From contig NZ_JFHD01000041.1 in assembly GCF_000698575.1 (NCBI RefSeq), forward strand, positions 1 through 56,104: a stretch of DNA of 56,104 nucleotides, read 5' to 3'. This document shows, in pieces, positions 27,927-37,830 of the stretch (positions are counted from its first letter, which is position 1; every line of letters starts with the position of its first letter). Under the pieces are notes generated by a model. It was not told the origin of the DNA and made no database searches. It saw only the letters and a program-made list of their open reading frames with translations. The position numbers were made by a program, and so were the translations under genes. This stretch comes from Caballeronia zhejiangensis (GTDB taxonomy: Bacteria; Pseudomonadota; Gammaproteobacteria; Burkholderiales; Burkholderiaceae).

Positions 27927-28898
27927 ATGCGCCGAGACGTGCTGCGCGCTATCGCGGCGCTTCCTCTTGCTGGGGGCGCGATAGCGGCTCCGGCGGAACG
28001 GGAAAGTTTCCGTCCGAGCCAACCCGACGCAAAAGACTTCGTCTCGTATCGAACAGTAGACGTCAAGGGCGTGAAAATATTTTACCGCGAAGCAGGGCCG
28101 GAAAACGGACCGGTATTGCTGCTCTTACATGGCTACTCGTCATCATCGCGGATGTTCGAATCAATCATGTCAAAGCTCTCTGCGTGGTTCCGAGTCATAG
28201 CGCCTGACTACCCCGGATTTGGTTGGTCCGATGCGCCAGATCCATCAGCGTATGCATATACGTTCGAGAATTTGTCACAGACAATACTGGATTTTTCAGA
28301 CCTCTTAAAGCTAGAGCGCTATTCTCTGTACATGCAGGACTATGGTGGCCCTGTCGGCTTCGGAATGGCAACCGCTCGTCCCGAGCGCATCCATTCCCTC
28401 GTCGTACAGAATGCAGTCATTCACGAGGAAGGTTTGACAGGGCTGTGGGACGCAAGAAAGGCATACTGGACGAATCGCGATGCTCATGAAGCCGCGATCC
28501 GTGAAGGTATGTTCTCTGTGCCTGCCGGCATTGCGCGTCACGTCGGAGATCGGCCGCATCTCGAGCGTTACAATCCCGATCTTTGGATGGACGAAATACT
28601 CTCGCTGCGAAGGCCCGGGATTGATCGAATCCAATTGAATCTGAGCTTCGACTACCAAAACAATCTTAAGCGCTATCCGGAATGGCAGTCGTACCTGCGA
28701 ACCAAGCGTCCACCACTACTCGTTCTGTGGGGGCAGCATGACCCCCTATTTTCAGTGAAAGGCGCCTGGGCGATGCAGCGGGAGCAGCCTAAGGCGATCA
28801 TCAACGTATTGGAAGCGGGACATTTCGCTACCTACGACGTTCCTTCAGAAATCTCAAAGCGCGTTCTCAGTTTCCATCACGACCTTGAAGTAGCCTAG
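27927..28898 (+). CDS. alpha/beta hydrolase with Asp nucleophile (haloalkane dehalogenase/epoxide hydrolase-like), Tat-type leader
   Basis: From ATG 27927 it has 323 residues. MRRDVLRAIAALPLAGGAIA is a Tat-like signal, so the enzyme is probably periplasmic. The core shows HGYSSSSRMFE (oxyanion), the nucleophile elbow YMQDYGGPVGF with Asp138 in place of Ser, the acid Asp272 in WGQHDPLFS and the base His299 in EAGHFATYD. An Asp nucleophile is typical of haloalkane dehalogenases and epoxide hydrolases. The halide-binding Trp next to the nucleophile in DhlA is Tyr here, so dehalogenation is uncertain. GGAA precedes the ATG. Confidence 0.85.
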   Translation: MRRDVLRAIAALPLAGGAIAAPAERESFRPSQPDAKDFVSYRTVDVKGVKIFYREAGPENGPVLLLLHGYSSSSRMFESIMSKLSAWFRVIAPDYPGFGWSDAPDPSAYAYTFENLSQTILDFSDLLKLERYSLYMQDYGGPVGFGMATARPERIHSLVVQNAVIHEEGLTGLWDARKAYWTNRDAHEAAIREGMFSVPAGIARHVGDRPHLERYNPDLWMDEILSLRRPGIDRIQLNLSFDYQNNLKRYPEWQSYLRTKRPPLLVLWGQHDPLFSVKGAWAMQREQPKAIINVLEAGHFATYDVPSEISKRVLSFHHDLEVA

Positions 28899-28941
28899 AC
28901 CACTTGCGCTATTAGCTTTACGCTTTAGCGCAAGATTCCTC

Positions 28942-29910
28942 TCAAACCGATGTTGCGCGATCAATAAGCTGCGACGCGCGTTCACTTTCGTTAAGCAACT
29001 CGACGTCCGCTTTGAGCGTCTCAGGTAGCACCCCTCTTAGGAAATCCAACCAAGTACGAACTTTCGCATCTAGATATTGACGGGAGGGGTAAAGAGCGTA
29101 GACATTCATTTCGAGCGTCGTGTACTCCGTCAGAACGCGGACCAGCGCCCCGGTACGCAATCCCGCCAATGCTGAATACGTTGGAAGCACGCCCACTCCC
29201 ATACCTTGTCGAATCGCGTTCTCGATTGCTCCCGCGTTATTGACCGTTAAACTTGAAGGACCGATAGCCACGCTTTCCTGTCCTCGCGGCCCTTCGAATA
29301 CCCACGAGTCAGAAGTGAATTTGGGGTTCATCAAGTACAAACACTTGTGATGCAGCAGGTCCGCAAGTACTTTTGGAGCTCCGAATCGTTCGATGTAGGC
29401 CGGTGATGCGCAGGCAATGCTGAAAATCGAACCGAGTTTTGCCGACACCAGCGCGGAGTCAGGCAGGTTGGACGCAAGGATGACCGACATGTCATAACCT
29501 TCCTCAAGCAAGTCGGGTATCCGTTGCGCGAGCGTCAATTCGAACTGAACGCCGGGTTGCTGCTCTTGATACTGCGAGATCATCGGGACGATATGATGCT
29601 GCCCGAAACTTGTCATCGAGTGCACTCTTAGCTTCCCCATCGCCCGAGCGGTCGAATTTCCCGCCTCCGCTTCGGCTTGCTCGATACTAGAAAGAATCTC
29701 TTGGACGCGTTGCAAATATCGTTGGCCGGCGTCAGTTAGCGCGATGCGCCGAGTCGTTCTGTGAAGCAACCTTGTCTGCAAATGCGCTTCAAGATCCGAA
29801 ACGGCCCGCGATGCGTTCCCCGTCGTCGTCTTTAGCAGCTGCGCGGCTGCAGTAAATCCTCCGGCCTCGACGACGCGGGCGAAAATTCGCATGTTCTGAA
29901 GCGTGTCCAT
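28942..29910 (-). CDS. LysR-family transcriptional regulator
   Basis: A 322-residue regulator of the CrgA-like subgroup. MRIFARVVEAGGFTAAAQLLKTTTGNASRAVSDLE is the HTH at about 7-41, and LLHRTTRRIALTDAG the wing. The effector domain follows and appears complete. It converges with the dehalogenase-like gene and has no clear divergent partner within the window except the region toward the MscS gene, so its target is unknown. Confidence 0.92.
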   Translation of the reverse strand: MDTLQNMRIFARVVEAGGFTAAAQLLKTTTGNASRAVSDLEAHLQTRLLHRTTRRIALTDAGQRYLQRVQEILSSIEQAEAEAGNSTARAMGKLRVHSMTSFGQHHIVPMISQYQEQQPGVQFELTLAQRIPDLLEEGYDMSVILASNLPDSALVSAKLGSIFSIACASPAYIERFGAPKVLADLLHHKCLYLMNPKFTSDSWVFEGPRGQESVAIGPSSLTVNNAGAIENAIRQGMGVGVLPTYSALAGLRTGALVRVLTEYTTLEMNVYALYPSRQYLDAKVRTWLDFLRGVLPETLKADVELLNESERASQLIDRATSV

Positions 29911-29961
29911 CGTATCTCTTAAGTAGATCTTGCGATTTCAACATTATGCCGTCATCCCGAC

Positions 29962-31443
29962 TCAACCACCATCATGTAGTGAGTGCAAATGCCGCACTTT
30001 TTCGACGAGCCAGTGGAAAAGTGAGTGCCCCTCTTCCCGCGCAGCCGACGTTGGCATCGCGAGCTTCCCAAGCTTGTCTTGACGGAAGGCCAATAGCAAA
30101 CACATTTGCGTCGCGACGTCGGGAAACTCTTTTAAGAACGACGTCATATCCTCTTTACTGAGCTGAAAAAGAACACAAGGGGTGAGCGTTGTGATAGTCA
30201 CGTTCATCGGCAGCCCGGCGAGCAGCCCAGACTCACCAAACGCCTCACCTGGCCCTACTCTATTTATTTCGCGTTCCCCAGTTCCACTATCAAACTTCAC
30301 AGACAGCACACCAGAGTAGATAATGGACAGACTCTCTGGAATCGTCCCCGGTGCGAATATTCGATGGCCCGATTGATATTCGTGTCGCGAAAGCCGCTGA
30401 GCTAACCGTGATATTTCATCGCCAGAAAGGCTGCTGAACAACGGAACTTGCTTCAACAACGACTCGCGTTCATCCCGTGTAGTTGCACTAGGTGCCGGTA
30501 CGCCGAGTGCGCGCAAGCGCACCCCGGATGAAGCCAAATGGCGGTAGCACAAGTCGAATAGTTCGTTTGATACGCGCATTTTCCTCCCCAAATCATCGAC
30601 ATACCCTACGAGCTCGTAGTGTATTGAATTTAGGGTTGCACTTTTCACTCTCGAATATGGTGTGGGTGCCGACAGAATTTCGCTGCAGCCCGTCAGCGCA
30701 AGATTCATTGCGTCCAGCACCGCTTTGGGCCTAGCTTCAGGATCGATCTCAAGGACGATGGAAATGCCGTGAACTAGAGACGGTCGACTGTTATTCACAA
30801 TCTTAGATTTTGATGCAACTGCGTTCGGTACGATGACAGAATTGCCTTGACCTGTCAGTAAATGGGTCGCACGCCAATTCATTTCGATAACTTTGCCCTC
30901 GACGTCGTCGAATGCAATCCAGTCACCGACTGAATATGGCTCAGTCACGTTCAGAACAATGCCAGCAAACACATCGCTCAGCGTGCTCTGAATAGCGAGG
31001 CCAAGCACAATCGCGAGCGCGCCCGATGTAGCTACAAGTCCACGAACCGGGAGTTCCAATACAAATCCGAGAGCTGCAACCGTCGCCGCAAGAAATACTA
31101 CTGCACCAAAGATGTCGGAGAACAGTCGTTGCTTTCTCCAAGCACCAGGCAGCAGCAGGGAGTCGACGAACAAAGTGAGCAATCGCGCACCGAGGAACCA
31201 CCACGCGACTTCAAGAAATTGCCACAACCAGTGGAGGTCCGGCGTTTCCAGGAACGGCGCTTGTGTGAATGGATTCAATCCGGATGAAAGAATCCCCCAA
31301 CTCAGCGTCATGAACAGAACCACTCTGACAACAAGCCGAGCCAAGTCACGTTGAGGCACACGCATACGCCATATCAGCACTTCTATGGCAATGACAGAGA
31401 AACCAACAACCAGTCCTGTATTCACAATCCGCTCCAACACGTC
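29962..31443 (-). CDS. MscS-type mechanosensitive channel with C-terminal cNMP-binding-like domain
   Basis: About 493 residues from GTG 31443 (TTG 31485 is an alternative overlapping the FUSC gene). Four or five helices lead to the MscS pore and beta domain (GLAIQSTLSDVFAGIVLNV, YSVGDWIAFDDVEGKVIEMNWR). The last 140 residues are a cyclic-nucleotide-binding fold (SGHRIFAPGTIPESLSIIYSG and GEAFGESGLLAGLPMNVTI). This is the layout of bacterial bCNG channels. The phosphate-binding Arg of the usual PR-A-T motif is Asn (LPMNVT), so nucleotide binding is doubtful. It starts 10 bp after, or overlaps, the FUSC stop and is probably co-translated with it. Confidence 0.85.
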   Translation of the reverse strand, partial: DVLERIVNTGLVVGFSVIAIEVLIWRMRVPQRDLARLVVRVVLFMTLSWGILSSGLNPFTQAPFLETPDLHWLWQFLEVAWWFLGARLLTLFVDSLLLPGAWRKQRLFSDIFGAVVFLAATVAALGFVLELPVRGLVATSGALAIVLGLAIQSTLSDVFAGIVLNVTEPYSVGDWIAFDDVEGKVIEMNWRATHLLTGQGNSVIVPNAVASKSKIVNNSRPSLVHGISIVLEIDPEARPKAVLDAMNLALTGCSEILSAPTPYSRVKSATLNSIHYELVGYVDDLGRKMRVSNELFDLCYRHLASSGVRLRALGVPAPSATTRDERESLLKQVPLFSSLSGDEISRLAQRLSRHEYQSGHRIFAPGTIPESLSIIYSGVLSVKFDSGTGEREINRVGPGEAFGESGLLAGLPMNVTITTLTPCVLFQLSKEDMTSFLKEFPDVATQMCLLLAFRQDKLGKLAMPTSAAREEGHSLFHWLVEKVRHLHSLHDGG

Positions 31444-31453
31444 ACAACCGCCA

Positions 31454-33637
31454 TCAACTTGCAACACCGTCAGCGTCCCACGCAAGGAATCGCCTTAGCC
31501 ATTCTTTGCGATCAACCACGCTTGTGCTTGGTAGCTGACCAAGCTTGAAGTCGATAAAATGCAGGTACGCCGACAGTCTTCTCAGTTCGCGAACTTGTAT
31601 GCAGTCCGCTCGCGCGTCAAATTCCGCACGAAGGGCGAGGATGGCGTCACGTGACCCGCGCCGAACAACAATTACTTGATCGGCCGATGGTGTCTCGAAC
31701 ATCGAGAAAATACAGTCCAGTAGACGCTGTACCGAGACACGCGTATCGTCTCGCAGATCCGATAACTTCTGCAACTCGACACGCAACTCGACGATCGAGT
31801 GCCCAAAGTCCAATATTGTGAACATCCAAGCTGCAGCCGATGCTTGAGCTTTCAACTCTCCTGCGGAAGCTACGTTTAGTTGATGGCCGAGATCTCTCGT
31901 GTGGCTTTCGAGATATAGGCGGGCAAGTGACAGCTTTGTAGAACACGCAAGCGATGCTTGCCTAAGAAGATCGCGCAGAAGCATGTTCCGCAACCACGGC
32001 CTAGCAGAAGGAAAAATAATCGTGCTCGCAAGAAGCACTATCACCATTGATATCACAAGCCCTAGAGCGTCGTTCAAAGTGCGTTCGACGTCGTAGACCA
32101 TTGGATTGTCGGGGCCAGCGAGCAAACAGAAAGAAATGCAGTACCCCAATCCAAAGCCCATTCCCCCGGGACGTGTGCTGATATACACACCAAGAGCCAA
32201 AGGAGGGATTAGAACCGCGCAAAGCAGAGCGTAACCGTCTATAAGCGGATACACAAAAAATAGAACAGCAGGCGCCAATACGCATGCTGTAACGGTCCCC
32301 CATAACATCTGTCTAGAGGCCACGGCAGGATTGGGCATCGTTCCAGTGAGCGCACTATTTACTGCCGTGTTAACTACTGCTCCAGCGCCTGAAGGCCAGG
32401 CCGTCACGTACCAAATCATCGCACTCAGACATAGTGCAGCGGCAGCCCGAAGCCCCGACGCACTCGCGGCCAATAGGTTGGTTTTGGTCGCGAACCGTGC
32501 AGTTGCAGCGGGCCCATCGTACGCGTCTTCCGCTAGTGAAGCGTAGGCCTCGGTGTATCGGTGCATCTCGTCGACGAGCCTCTCTAGCAACTCAGCCGAA
32601 GTATCGAAGTCAGGGAGCATCGTCAGTGACGACTCTTCAATAGCTGACCGAGTGTTGGCCAACCGGCTGGGCAATGCCGCATTGAACGCAAGCAACTGCT
32701 CTGCAGCATCTTTGGCTTCTGCGGCGTTGCGTACGGGCTGACCTTCTGCTGTCACCAGTAGCGACGGAATCTCTTGAAGGCAGTTCTCAATGAGATCCAC
32801 CACGGCACCCTCTTCGGTCGCTCGCAATCTGAGCAGCCACTGATGTAGAGCGCGCACTCGAGTTGTGACATTCATGAATTCCGTGTTCAGTTGCGACAGC
32901 CGGCGCGCACGCCACTTTGTCTCAAAATCCTCGAACACCGCGACACTACTCAGCGCTTCGAGCCCAACAACATCCGCTGAAAACAACGCGTGAAGTTCTG
33001 TTGGCGCACCGTGCACTGCCTGAGCGCCTACCGCGTCACCGACAAGCTTCGAGAAACGTATAAAGCGGGTGCGTACAACTTCTCTCAGCGTGTCAGCGAC
33101 ATGCTGAGGGAAAATCAAGGCGCTAACTGTTGCAGCACAGAAGATTCCCATCGATAGTTCGGAAAGGCGCGTCATCGCCGAAATGAACACCCCGTCAGGG
33201 TTTGCTAGCGCTGGTATGCCAATGAGCGCAGTCGTATAACCCGACAACACGAAGCCATAGGCGCGAAAACTTCGATTCAGTGACGCTCCGATGGTGCAGA
33301 GACAGATCCACAGTGTGATGGACAGGAGAAATAGCTCGAAAAATTGGCCAAAAAGTGCCGTCAATCCGACAGTAACCGTCGCCCCTACGATCGTCCCAAT
33401 GAAGCGATAGAAGCTCTTGGCAATTACCATTCCGGTTTGGGGCTGCATCACAATGAAAACCGTGACCATGGCTGTCCGAGGTGACGAGAGCTCTAAGCGC
33501 ATCGAAAGGCCCATTGCAATCAATGCCGCACCGACGGTCTTAAGTATGTGGACCCACACCCGTGCCTCTGTTTCCAAAGTCGCGCTAAAAAACTCACGCG
33601 CAAGGGCGATGGACCGCACAATAGAGGAAAGAGACAT
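31454..33637 (-). CDS. FUSC / AaeB-type efflux membrane protein
   Basis: A 727-residue inner-membrane protein of the fusaric acid resistance / aromatic acid exporter family. It has two blocks of about six helices, starting near LKTVGAALIAMGLSMRL and ATKTNLLAASASGLRAAAALCLSA, each followed by a cytoplasmic helical domain. RTAMVTVFIVMQPQTGMVIAKSFYRFIGT is the family's first conserved block. Such pumps normally work with an HlyD-type adaptor and outer-membrane factor; neither is encoded beside it. The MscS-cNMP gene follows with no gap. Confidence 0.88.
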   Translation of the reverse strand: MSLSSIVRSIALAREFFSATLETEARVWVHILKTVGAALIAMGLSMRLELSSPRTAMVTVFIVMQPQTGMVIAKSFYRFIGTIVGATVTVGLTALFGQFFELFLLSITLWICLCTIGASLNRSFRAYGFVLSGYTTALIGIPALANPDGVFISAMTRLSELSMGIFCAATVSALIFPQHVADTLREVVRTRFIRFSKLVGDAVGAQAVHGAPTELHALFSADVVGLEALSSVAVFEDFETKWRARRLSQLNTEFMNVTTRVRALHQWLLRLRATEEGAVVDLIENCLQEIPSLLVTAEGQPVRNAAEAKDAAEQLLAFNAALPSRLANTRSAIEESSLTMLPDFDTSAELLERLVDEMHRYTEAYASLAEDAYDGPAATARFATKTNLLAASASGLRAAAALCLSAMIWYVTAWPSGAGAVVNTAVNSALTGTMPNPAVASRQMLWGTVTACVLAPAVLFFVYPLIDGYALLCAVLIPPLALGVYISTRPGGMGFGLGYCISFCLLAGPDNPMVYDVERTLNDALGLVISMVIVLLASTIIFPSARPWLRNMLLRDLLRQASLACSTKLSLARLYLESHTRDLGHQLNVASAGELKAQASAAAWMFTILDFGHSIVELRVELQKLSDLRDDTRVSVQRLLDCIFSMFETPSADQVIVVRRGSRDAILALRAEFDARADCIQVRELRRLSAYLHFIDFKLGQLPSTSVVDRKEWLRRFLAWDADGVAS

Positions 33638-33804
33638 CTTTTTCTCTACAGTATCGTGGTCGGACGAGCTTTGGCGTCAGCACTAGCAGTAAACGCCCAC
33701 TCAACACCGATGAGCCTAAGCTTCGTGTTCTTTCATCGACGCGGATGGTAGCTTCTAGTAAGGAATAAATCGTTTATCTAAATTTTTAGGGTTGGTAATT
33801 GAAC

Positions 33805-34563
33805 TTACTCTATGTATCGCGCGCTCCATGATGAAATGATGCTTGCCGCATAAACGGCATCACGTCGTTTGCTCAGAAGATGATCCGATCCATCTAATGA
33901 CACAAAGCTCTTCGGATGTTTCGCTGCAGAAAAGATAGTTGCAGCGTTCCGAATCTCTACTGTCGTGTCCTGCGGTGAATGCATGACAAGTAGGGGCCGC
34001 TTCAGTCCCGCGACTTTCTTCGACAGATTGTGCTCAGCAGCGTCTTGCAGAAACTGCTTTCCAATGCGAAACGAACGACCTGCAATTTGGACGTCGGCTT
34101 CGCCTTCAGCCTCAATGCGCGGCACGTCCGACTTAAACAGCCCGATCACATGCGACGGATCGCTGGGCGCAGCTATCGTCACAACAGCTCTGACAACTCC
34201 GATATAGCCAGCAGAAGCGAGAACTGCAGCGCCTCCAAGACTGTGACCAATGAGGATTGATGGCGCGCGCCCCACGTCCTCAAGGCGGCCTGCCGCTGAC
34301 ACGAGGTCGTTGCAATTTGACGAGAAATTCGTATTGGCAAACTCTCCCTCACTCGCCCCGACTCCCGTGAAGTCAAAGCGTAAAACTGCGATACTATGAT
34401 CAGTTAAGGCTTGCGCTATTCGACTCGCAGCGAATACGTCCTTTCCGCACGTGAAGCAATGTGCAAAGAGTGCATATGCGCGAGGCTCATCGGTGGGCGA
34501 GTCTAGGCGTCCAGCCAATTTTTGCCCGTCTGCTCCGAGAAAATCAAATCGCTCGCTTGGCAT
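33805..34563 (-). CDS. alpha/beta hydrolase, N-terminal half of the hydrolase-OsmC fusion family
   Basis: A 252-residue serine hydrolase. The motifs AHCFTCGKDVFAASRIA, RFDFTGVGASEGEFANTNFSSN and LIGHSLGGAAVLA (Ser108) are those of the N-terminal domain of bifunctional alpha/beta hydrolase / OsmC proteins of about 400 residues. HSPQDTTVEI supplies the Asp and DGSDHLL the His. The protein stops after RYIE, where the OsmC peroxidase domain would begin, and no OsmC sequence follows in any frame, so this copy has lost it or never had it. The substrate is unknown. Confidence 0.87.
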   Translation of the reverse strand: MPSERFDFLGADGQKLAGRLDSPTDEPRAYALFAHCFTCGKDVFAASRIAQALTDHSIAVLRFDFTGVGASEGEFANTNFSSNCNDLVSAAGRLEDVGRAPSILIGHSLGGAAVLASAGYIGVVRAVVTIAAPSDPSHVIGLFKSDVPRIEAEGEADVQIAGRSFRIGKQFLQDAAEHNLSKKVAGLKRPLLVMHSPQDTTVEIRNAATIFSAAKHPKSFVSLDGSDHLLSKRRDAVYAASIISSWSARYIE

Positions 34564-34649
34564 CCCAAGTTCTACCGTGTAATGTTAATTAAAAAGTCGA
34601 GTATGAGCGCCACTGATTTGAAATGCCGGTTGCTACATAAATCACGGCC

Positions 34650-35009
34650 CTAGTGCATAAACTCATGAACGTGTTTTGCTAAAAGCATGGCTCTAGCGTT
34701 AGCCGGCGGCGTCTTTCCACATTTTGGCGCATAGGTTAATTCTCCAGCCATTATCAACTGCCCCGTTAGCACGCATCTTCCGGATGCGCGTGCAATCTTG
34801 AGACGCCACGTCTGATAGCCGAAGTTTCCGCTGCAAGCGTCACGCCAAGACACAGTCAAAGTTTTTTGCGAAGGAGCATCAAGAATCGTCACTACGGGGC
34901 GGCAATCTTGAAACTTTGACGGGCTTAATAGGCCTCTGCGACCACACGCCTCAAGATAGCGGTTCTTGTCCAGTGTCTTTCCACTGATTGCAATAAGGTA
35001 TGTTGCCAT
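34650..35009 (-). CDS. DUF3331 protein
   Basis: A 119-residue protein with the pattern I associate with DUF3331, a small family found mainly in Burkholderiaceae: VSWRDACSGNFGYQTWR, ARASGRCVLTGQLIMAGELTYAPK and PPANARAMLLAKHV. The cysteine spacing (C..G.., CVLTG, KCG) suggests a small metal-binding or ribbon fold. No function is known for the family. It stands alone in low-GC DNA. Confidence 0.7.
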   Translation of the reverse strand: MATYLIAISGKTLDKNRYLEACGRRGLLSPSKFQDCRPVVTILDAPSQKTLTVSWRDACSGNFGYQTWRLKIARASGRCVLTGQLIMAGELTYAPKCGKTPPANARAMLLAKHVHEFMH

Positions 35010-35763
35010 GCTCCGCTTGTTTGCAGTTTCATGTTCTCAATTCCTAACGTTAGACGAAACATCGGAATTTACTTTTATGCTGTCTAACAGCGATGAAAGA
35101 GCCTTTTGCGGTGTTGATACAGTATCAATGGGACAATTAACGTTGCTAAAAGTATTTTAACCTTTCCACAAGAATAAGAGACTAAGTACGACCGCTCACT
35201 ATGCCGAAGTTTTCTCCCCGAAGACTTAACACCAATCGAACACCAATCGCTACTGCCAGACCAAGTTAAGGGTTCTTGTTTCTTTCGGCAAGCCAAAGGC
35301 TGTGCCAGTCGGAAGTTGGACTTATCGTCGAACAGATGAAAGCGAAAGTATAATTCACTCATTCTATTGCATTTTTTGGTGTGAATCTATCGTGTACTCC
35401 CACGGAGTGATACAGGAGTTTTGATCTTATAGGCTTTATGTAAGAGGCAGTAAGGGTTTTGATGCCAAATGTAGTTTCTGCATAATTGAATTGAATCAAA
35501 TTCAAGTTGTTTTCTACATGGCATTTCCGTCAGATTCGAATATTCCAATAGCCGTTTTTCTGACGAATCGTGTTGCAGCTGATGACGGCAAGCGCTGTTT
35601 ATCGAAACCTGCGTGGTGTACGCCGTCGCATCACGATTTGAAGCGAATCAACGACTTCTGACATACAGAGATCGTCGCAAATACTTGGCGCTATCGGGAA
35701 ACGCCTGTACGACGCCGCGACGTCGTCCCACAGGTACTGGCTCCCACCGAAACATTTCAACGT
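35010..35763. other. AT-rich intergenic stretch
   Basis: These 754 bp are clearly richer in A+T than the surroundings, with runs such as TTGAATTGAATCAAATTC near 35484. No gene with family resemblance is present; the short frames at 35084-35362 and 35613-35885 are unsupported. It may be a horizontally acquired segment or a promoter-rich spacer. Confidence 0.45.
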
Positions 35764-36363
35764 CTAAAGCCAACGACGCACGCGAGAGCTATAATCGGCA
35801 AATGCTTTTGAAAAACGCCTCTTCAAGTAGTCTTCTTCGAACCGGACTTGAATTTGGGCAAGTAAGTCACAGCAAACCGCAATAAGAGCAACTGGCCAAG
35901 TCTGAATTACAAGTACCTGAGCGACCAGAGAAAACCGTATGCCGAGATAAACCGGATTTCTCGAGAACCTAAATAAGCCGTGAGAAATTAATTCTCTTTG
36001 AGGAGTATCGTCAATACCCATTCGCCACGAATCTCCCATTGCTGACTGCGCGCTCAACACCCAACAAAGCGAAATGACAAGGGCAACGGCGCCCACTTTT
36101 CTCAGGACCGATATAACTCCGCTGTTAAATTCAAAACTTCCGTATGCGTCATTTGCAAGCACGTGCAGAACTAAATACGCCGCATCGACAAGTGGCAACC
36201 ACAGATAAAAGCATCTTGCGACATAGCCCTCGGGTGATTGGCTTCGCGCGAAGGACAGAATGCGTCCACCTCGTTTTGCAGCGAAAAATAGTCGCATTGC
36301 TACGGCGAATATCACAAAAAAAATAGCGTGTAGTAGCGGGACAAATCGCCAGAGTTGACTCAT
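35764..36363 (-). CDS. isoprenylcysteine carboxyl methyltransferase (ICMT/PEMT)-like membrane protein
   Basis: About 199 residues from ATG 36363, with five hydrophobic helices. The C-terminal part carries the family signature: RELISHGLFRFSRNPVYLGIR, then RFEEDYLKRRFSKAFADY, which bind S-adenosylmethionine in ICMT-type enzymes. Bacterial members methylate small hydrophobic or lipid acceptors; the acceptor here is unknown. No partner genes are adjacent. Confidence 0.8.
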   Translation of the reverse strand: MSQLWRFVPLLHAIFFVIFAVAMRLFFAAKRGGRILSFARSQSPEGYVARCFYLWLPLVDAAYLVLHVLANDAYGSFEFNSGVISVLRKVGAVALVISLCWVLSAQSAMGDSWRMGIDDTPQRELISHGLFRFSRNPVYLGIRFSLVAQVLVIQTWPVALIAVCCDLLAQIQVRFEEDYLKRRFSKAFADYSSRVRRWL

Positions 36364-37415
36364 GCTCAAGCAGAACCTTTAGGTTGATTATCACAAACGC
36401 CTAGGGAACAGTTGATCCTCTTAACTCTTTGCGCCATCAAAGACTTTTCTGTTTTACTGAACGCGTCGCGTGACTGATGTAGTGCAATACGATGGCCGGT
36501 GGACCCTACGCTGCCTGTGCAAATTCAAGGCGTTGAGCGCGATGTGTCCATCAGCGCTCTGAGTCACTGCGTCGCGACGGATACGAATCTAACGGGAGGT
36601 TGGACAAGGTGCACACAAATTGTATTGAGATCGTCTCGTAACTGTCTAGGGACACGCCGCGATTTCTTGGTTCACCGACATAATTTCCGGACACCACGCA
36701 TGCATGCCCTATTCAGCGATTTCTGACGGAAAACACATGACGCCGTTGGCCGAGATGTCTCACGATAGATTTGGCTCGGCCGGCCCGATGAGCATTGGTT
36801 TCTCGTATCACGAACCTAACGTTCTGTTTTTCCGAACGCACATGTCTATCTTTGCTCTCCGAACTCGCTTATATTCAATGTGACAGAATCGCGAATTTTT
36901 GCATTGCGACTTCAGAATTATGTGGTGCCTGACGCAAGGGTTGGACAAAATAACAGATAGCGCATGGATGCTATGTGCGGGCTACCGGCAACGCTCCTAG
37001 AGAAAAATACAATGAGACAAAGGTATGCAGACTGTTTCGCCCGTCATGCCCCCAATGTTCGACGAGAACTATGCGCATCAGCCACTGATAAACAATGCGA
37101 ATATCGCGTGCTGCGGATGCCTATCAATCGATCGCTGGTCAGTGCCTTCCTCTCTTCCTGATCGTCTGATTGAATAAGTCATTGCTGTACTCGAATCAGA
37201 CCAGCCCTTTGATTTTTCACTCTTCGTAGTATACACGGCCAAGGCCGTGCAGCAGATCATTTGCAATATGAACCATGTGCACTGACGAAGCGGATACGAT
37301 CGTCGATGCCACCCAGACTTTTCTTGATAAGAATTACTAATTTGTCAGGTAAGACTTCTTGCTCCACTCGTATGATCGATGTGGCTATGAACGACGCTAA
37401 CGAAAGGAGAATCGA
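36364..37415. other. long non-coding stretch upstream of sdhC
   Basis: I see no supported gene in 1,052 bp. Frames such as 36499-36726 lack any recognisable motif or ribosome site. The right end (AACGAAAGGAGAATCG at about 37398-37413) is the strong ribosome site of sdhC, and the operon promoter must lie to its left. Neither a GntR gene nor malate dehydrogenase, often found here in Burkholderia, is present. Confidence 0.45.
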
Positions 37416-37826
37416 ATGCAGAGCCCAGTGACGGAGAGGAAGCGGGCATTTCGAAATATTCAGATCGGTCAGTTAATGCACTATCGCTTGCCGCTAGCAG
37501 GGAAGGTCTCCATCCTGCATCGCGTCAGCGGTTTGCTGCTGTTCGTCTCGCTGCCGTTCATTCTGTATCTGCTCGAACAGAGTCTCACGTCGGAAATTAG
37601 TTTCGACGCATTCAAAGGCTTCCTGGCCAACCCCATCGTCAAGATCATCACGCTCGTGCTGTCGTGGGCGTATCTGCATCACTTCTGCGCGGGCATCCGT
37701 TTCCTCTTGCTCGATACGCACGTCGCAGTGAACAAGGAAGGCGGCAAGCAGACCGCTCTCATCGTGCTGGTCGTGTCGCTGCTGCTGACGCTCGCGATGG
37801 CCCTCAAGCTTTTCGGAGTGTTCTAA
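37416..37826 (+). CDS. sdhC: succinate dehydrogenase cytochrome b556 subunit
   Basis: A 136-residue membrane anchor of respiratory complex II with three helices. VSILHRVSG holds the Ser and Arg that contact ubiquinone in E. coli SdhC, and YLHHFCAGIRFLLLD the haem-ligand His region. An AGGAGA site precedes the ATG. It is the first gene of sdhCDAB, four bases ahead of sdhD. Confidence 0.96.
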   Translation: MQSPVTERKRAFRNIQIGQLMHYRLPLAGKVSILHRVSGLLLFVSLPFILYLLEQSLTSEISFDAFKGFLANPIVKIITLVLSWAYLHHFCAGIRFLLLDTHVAVNKEGGKQTALIVLVVSLLLTLAMALKLFGVF

Positions 37827-37830
37827 AAAT

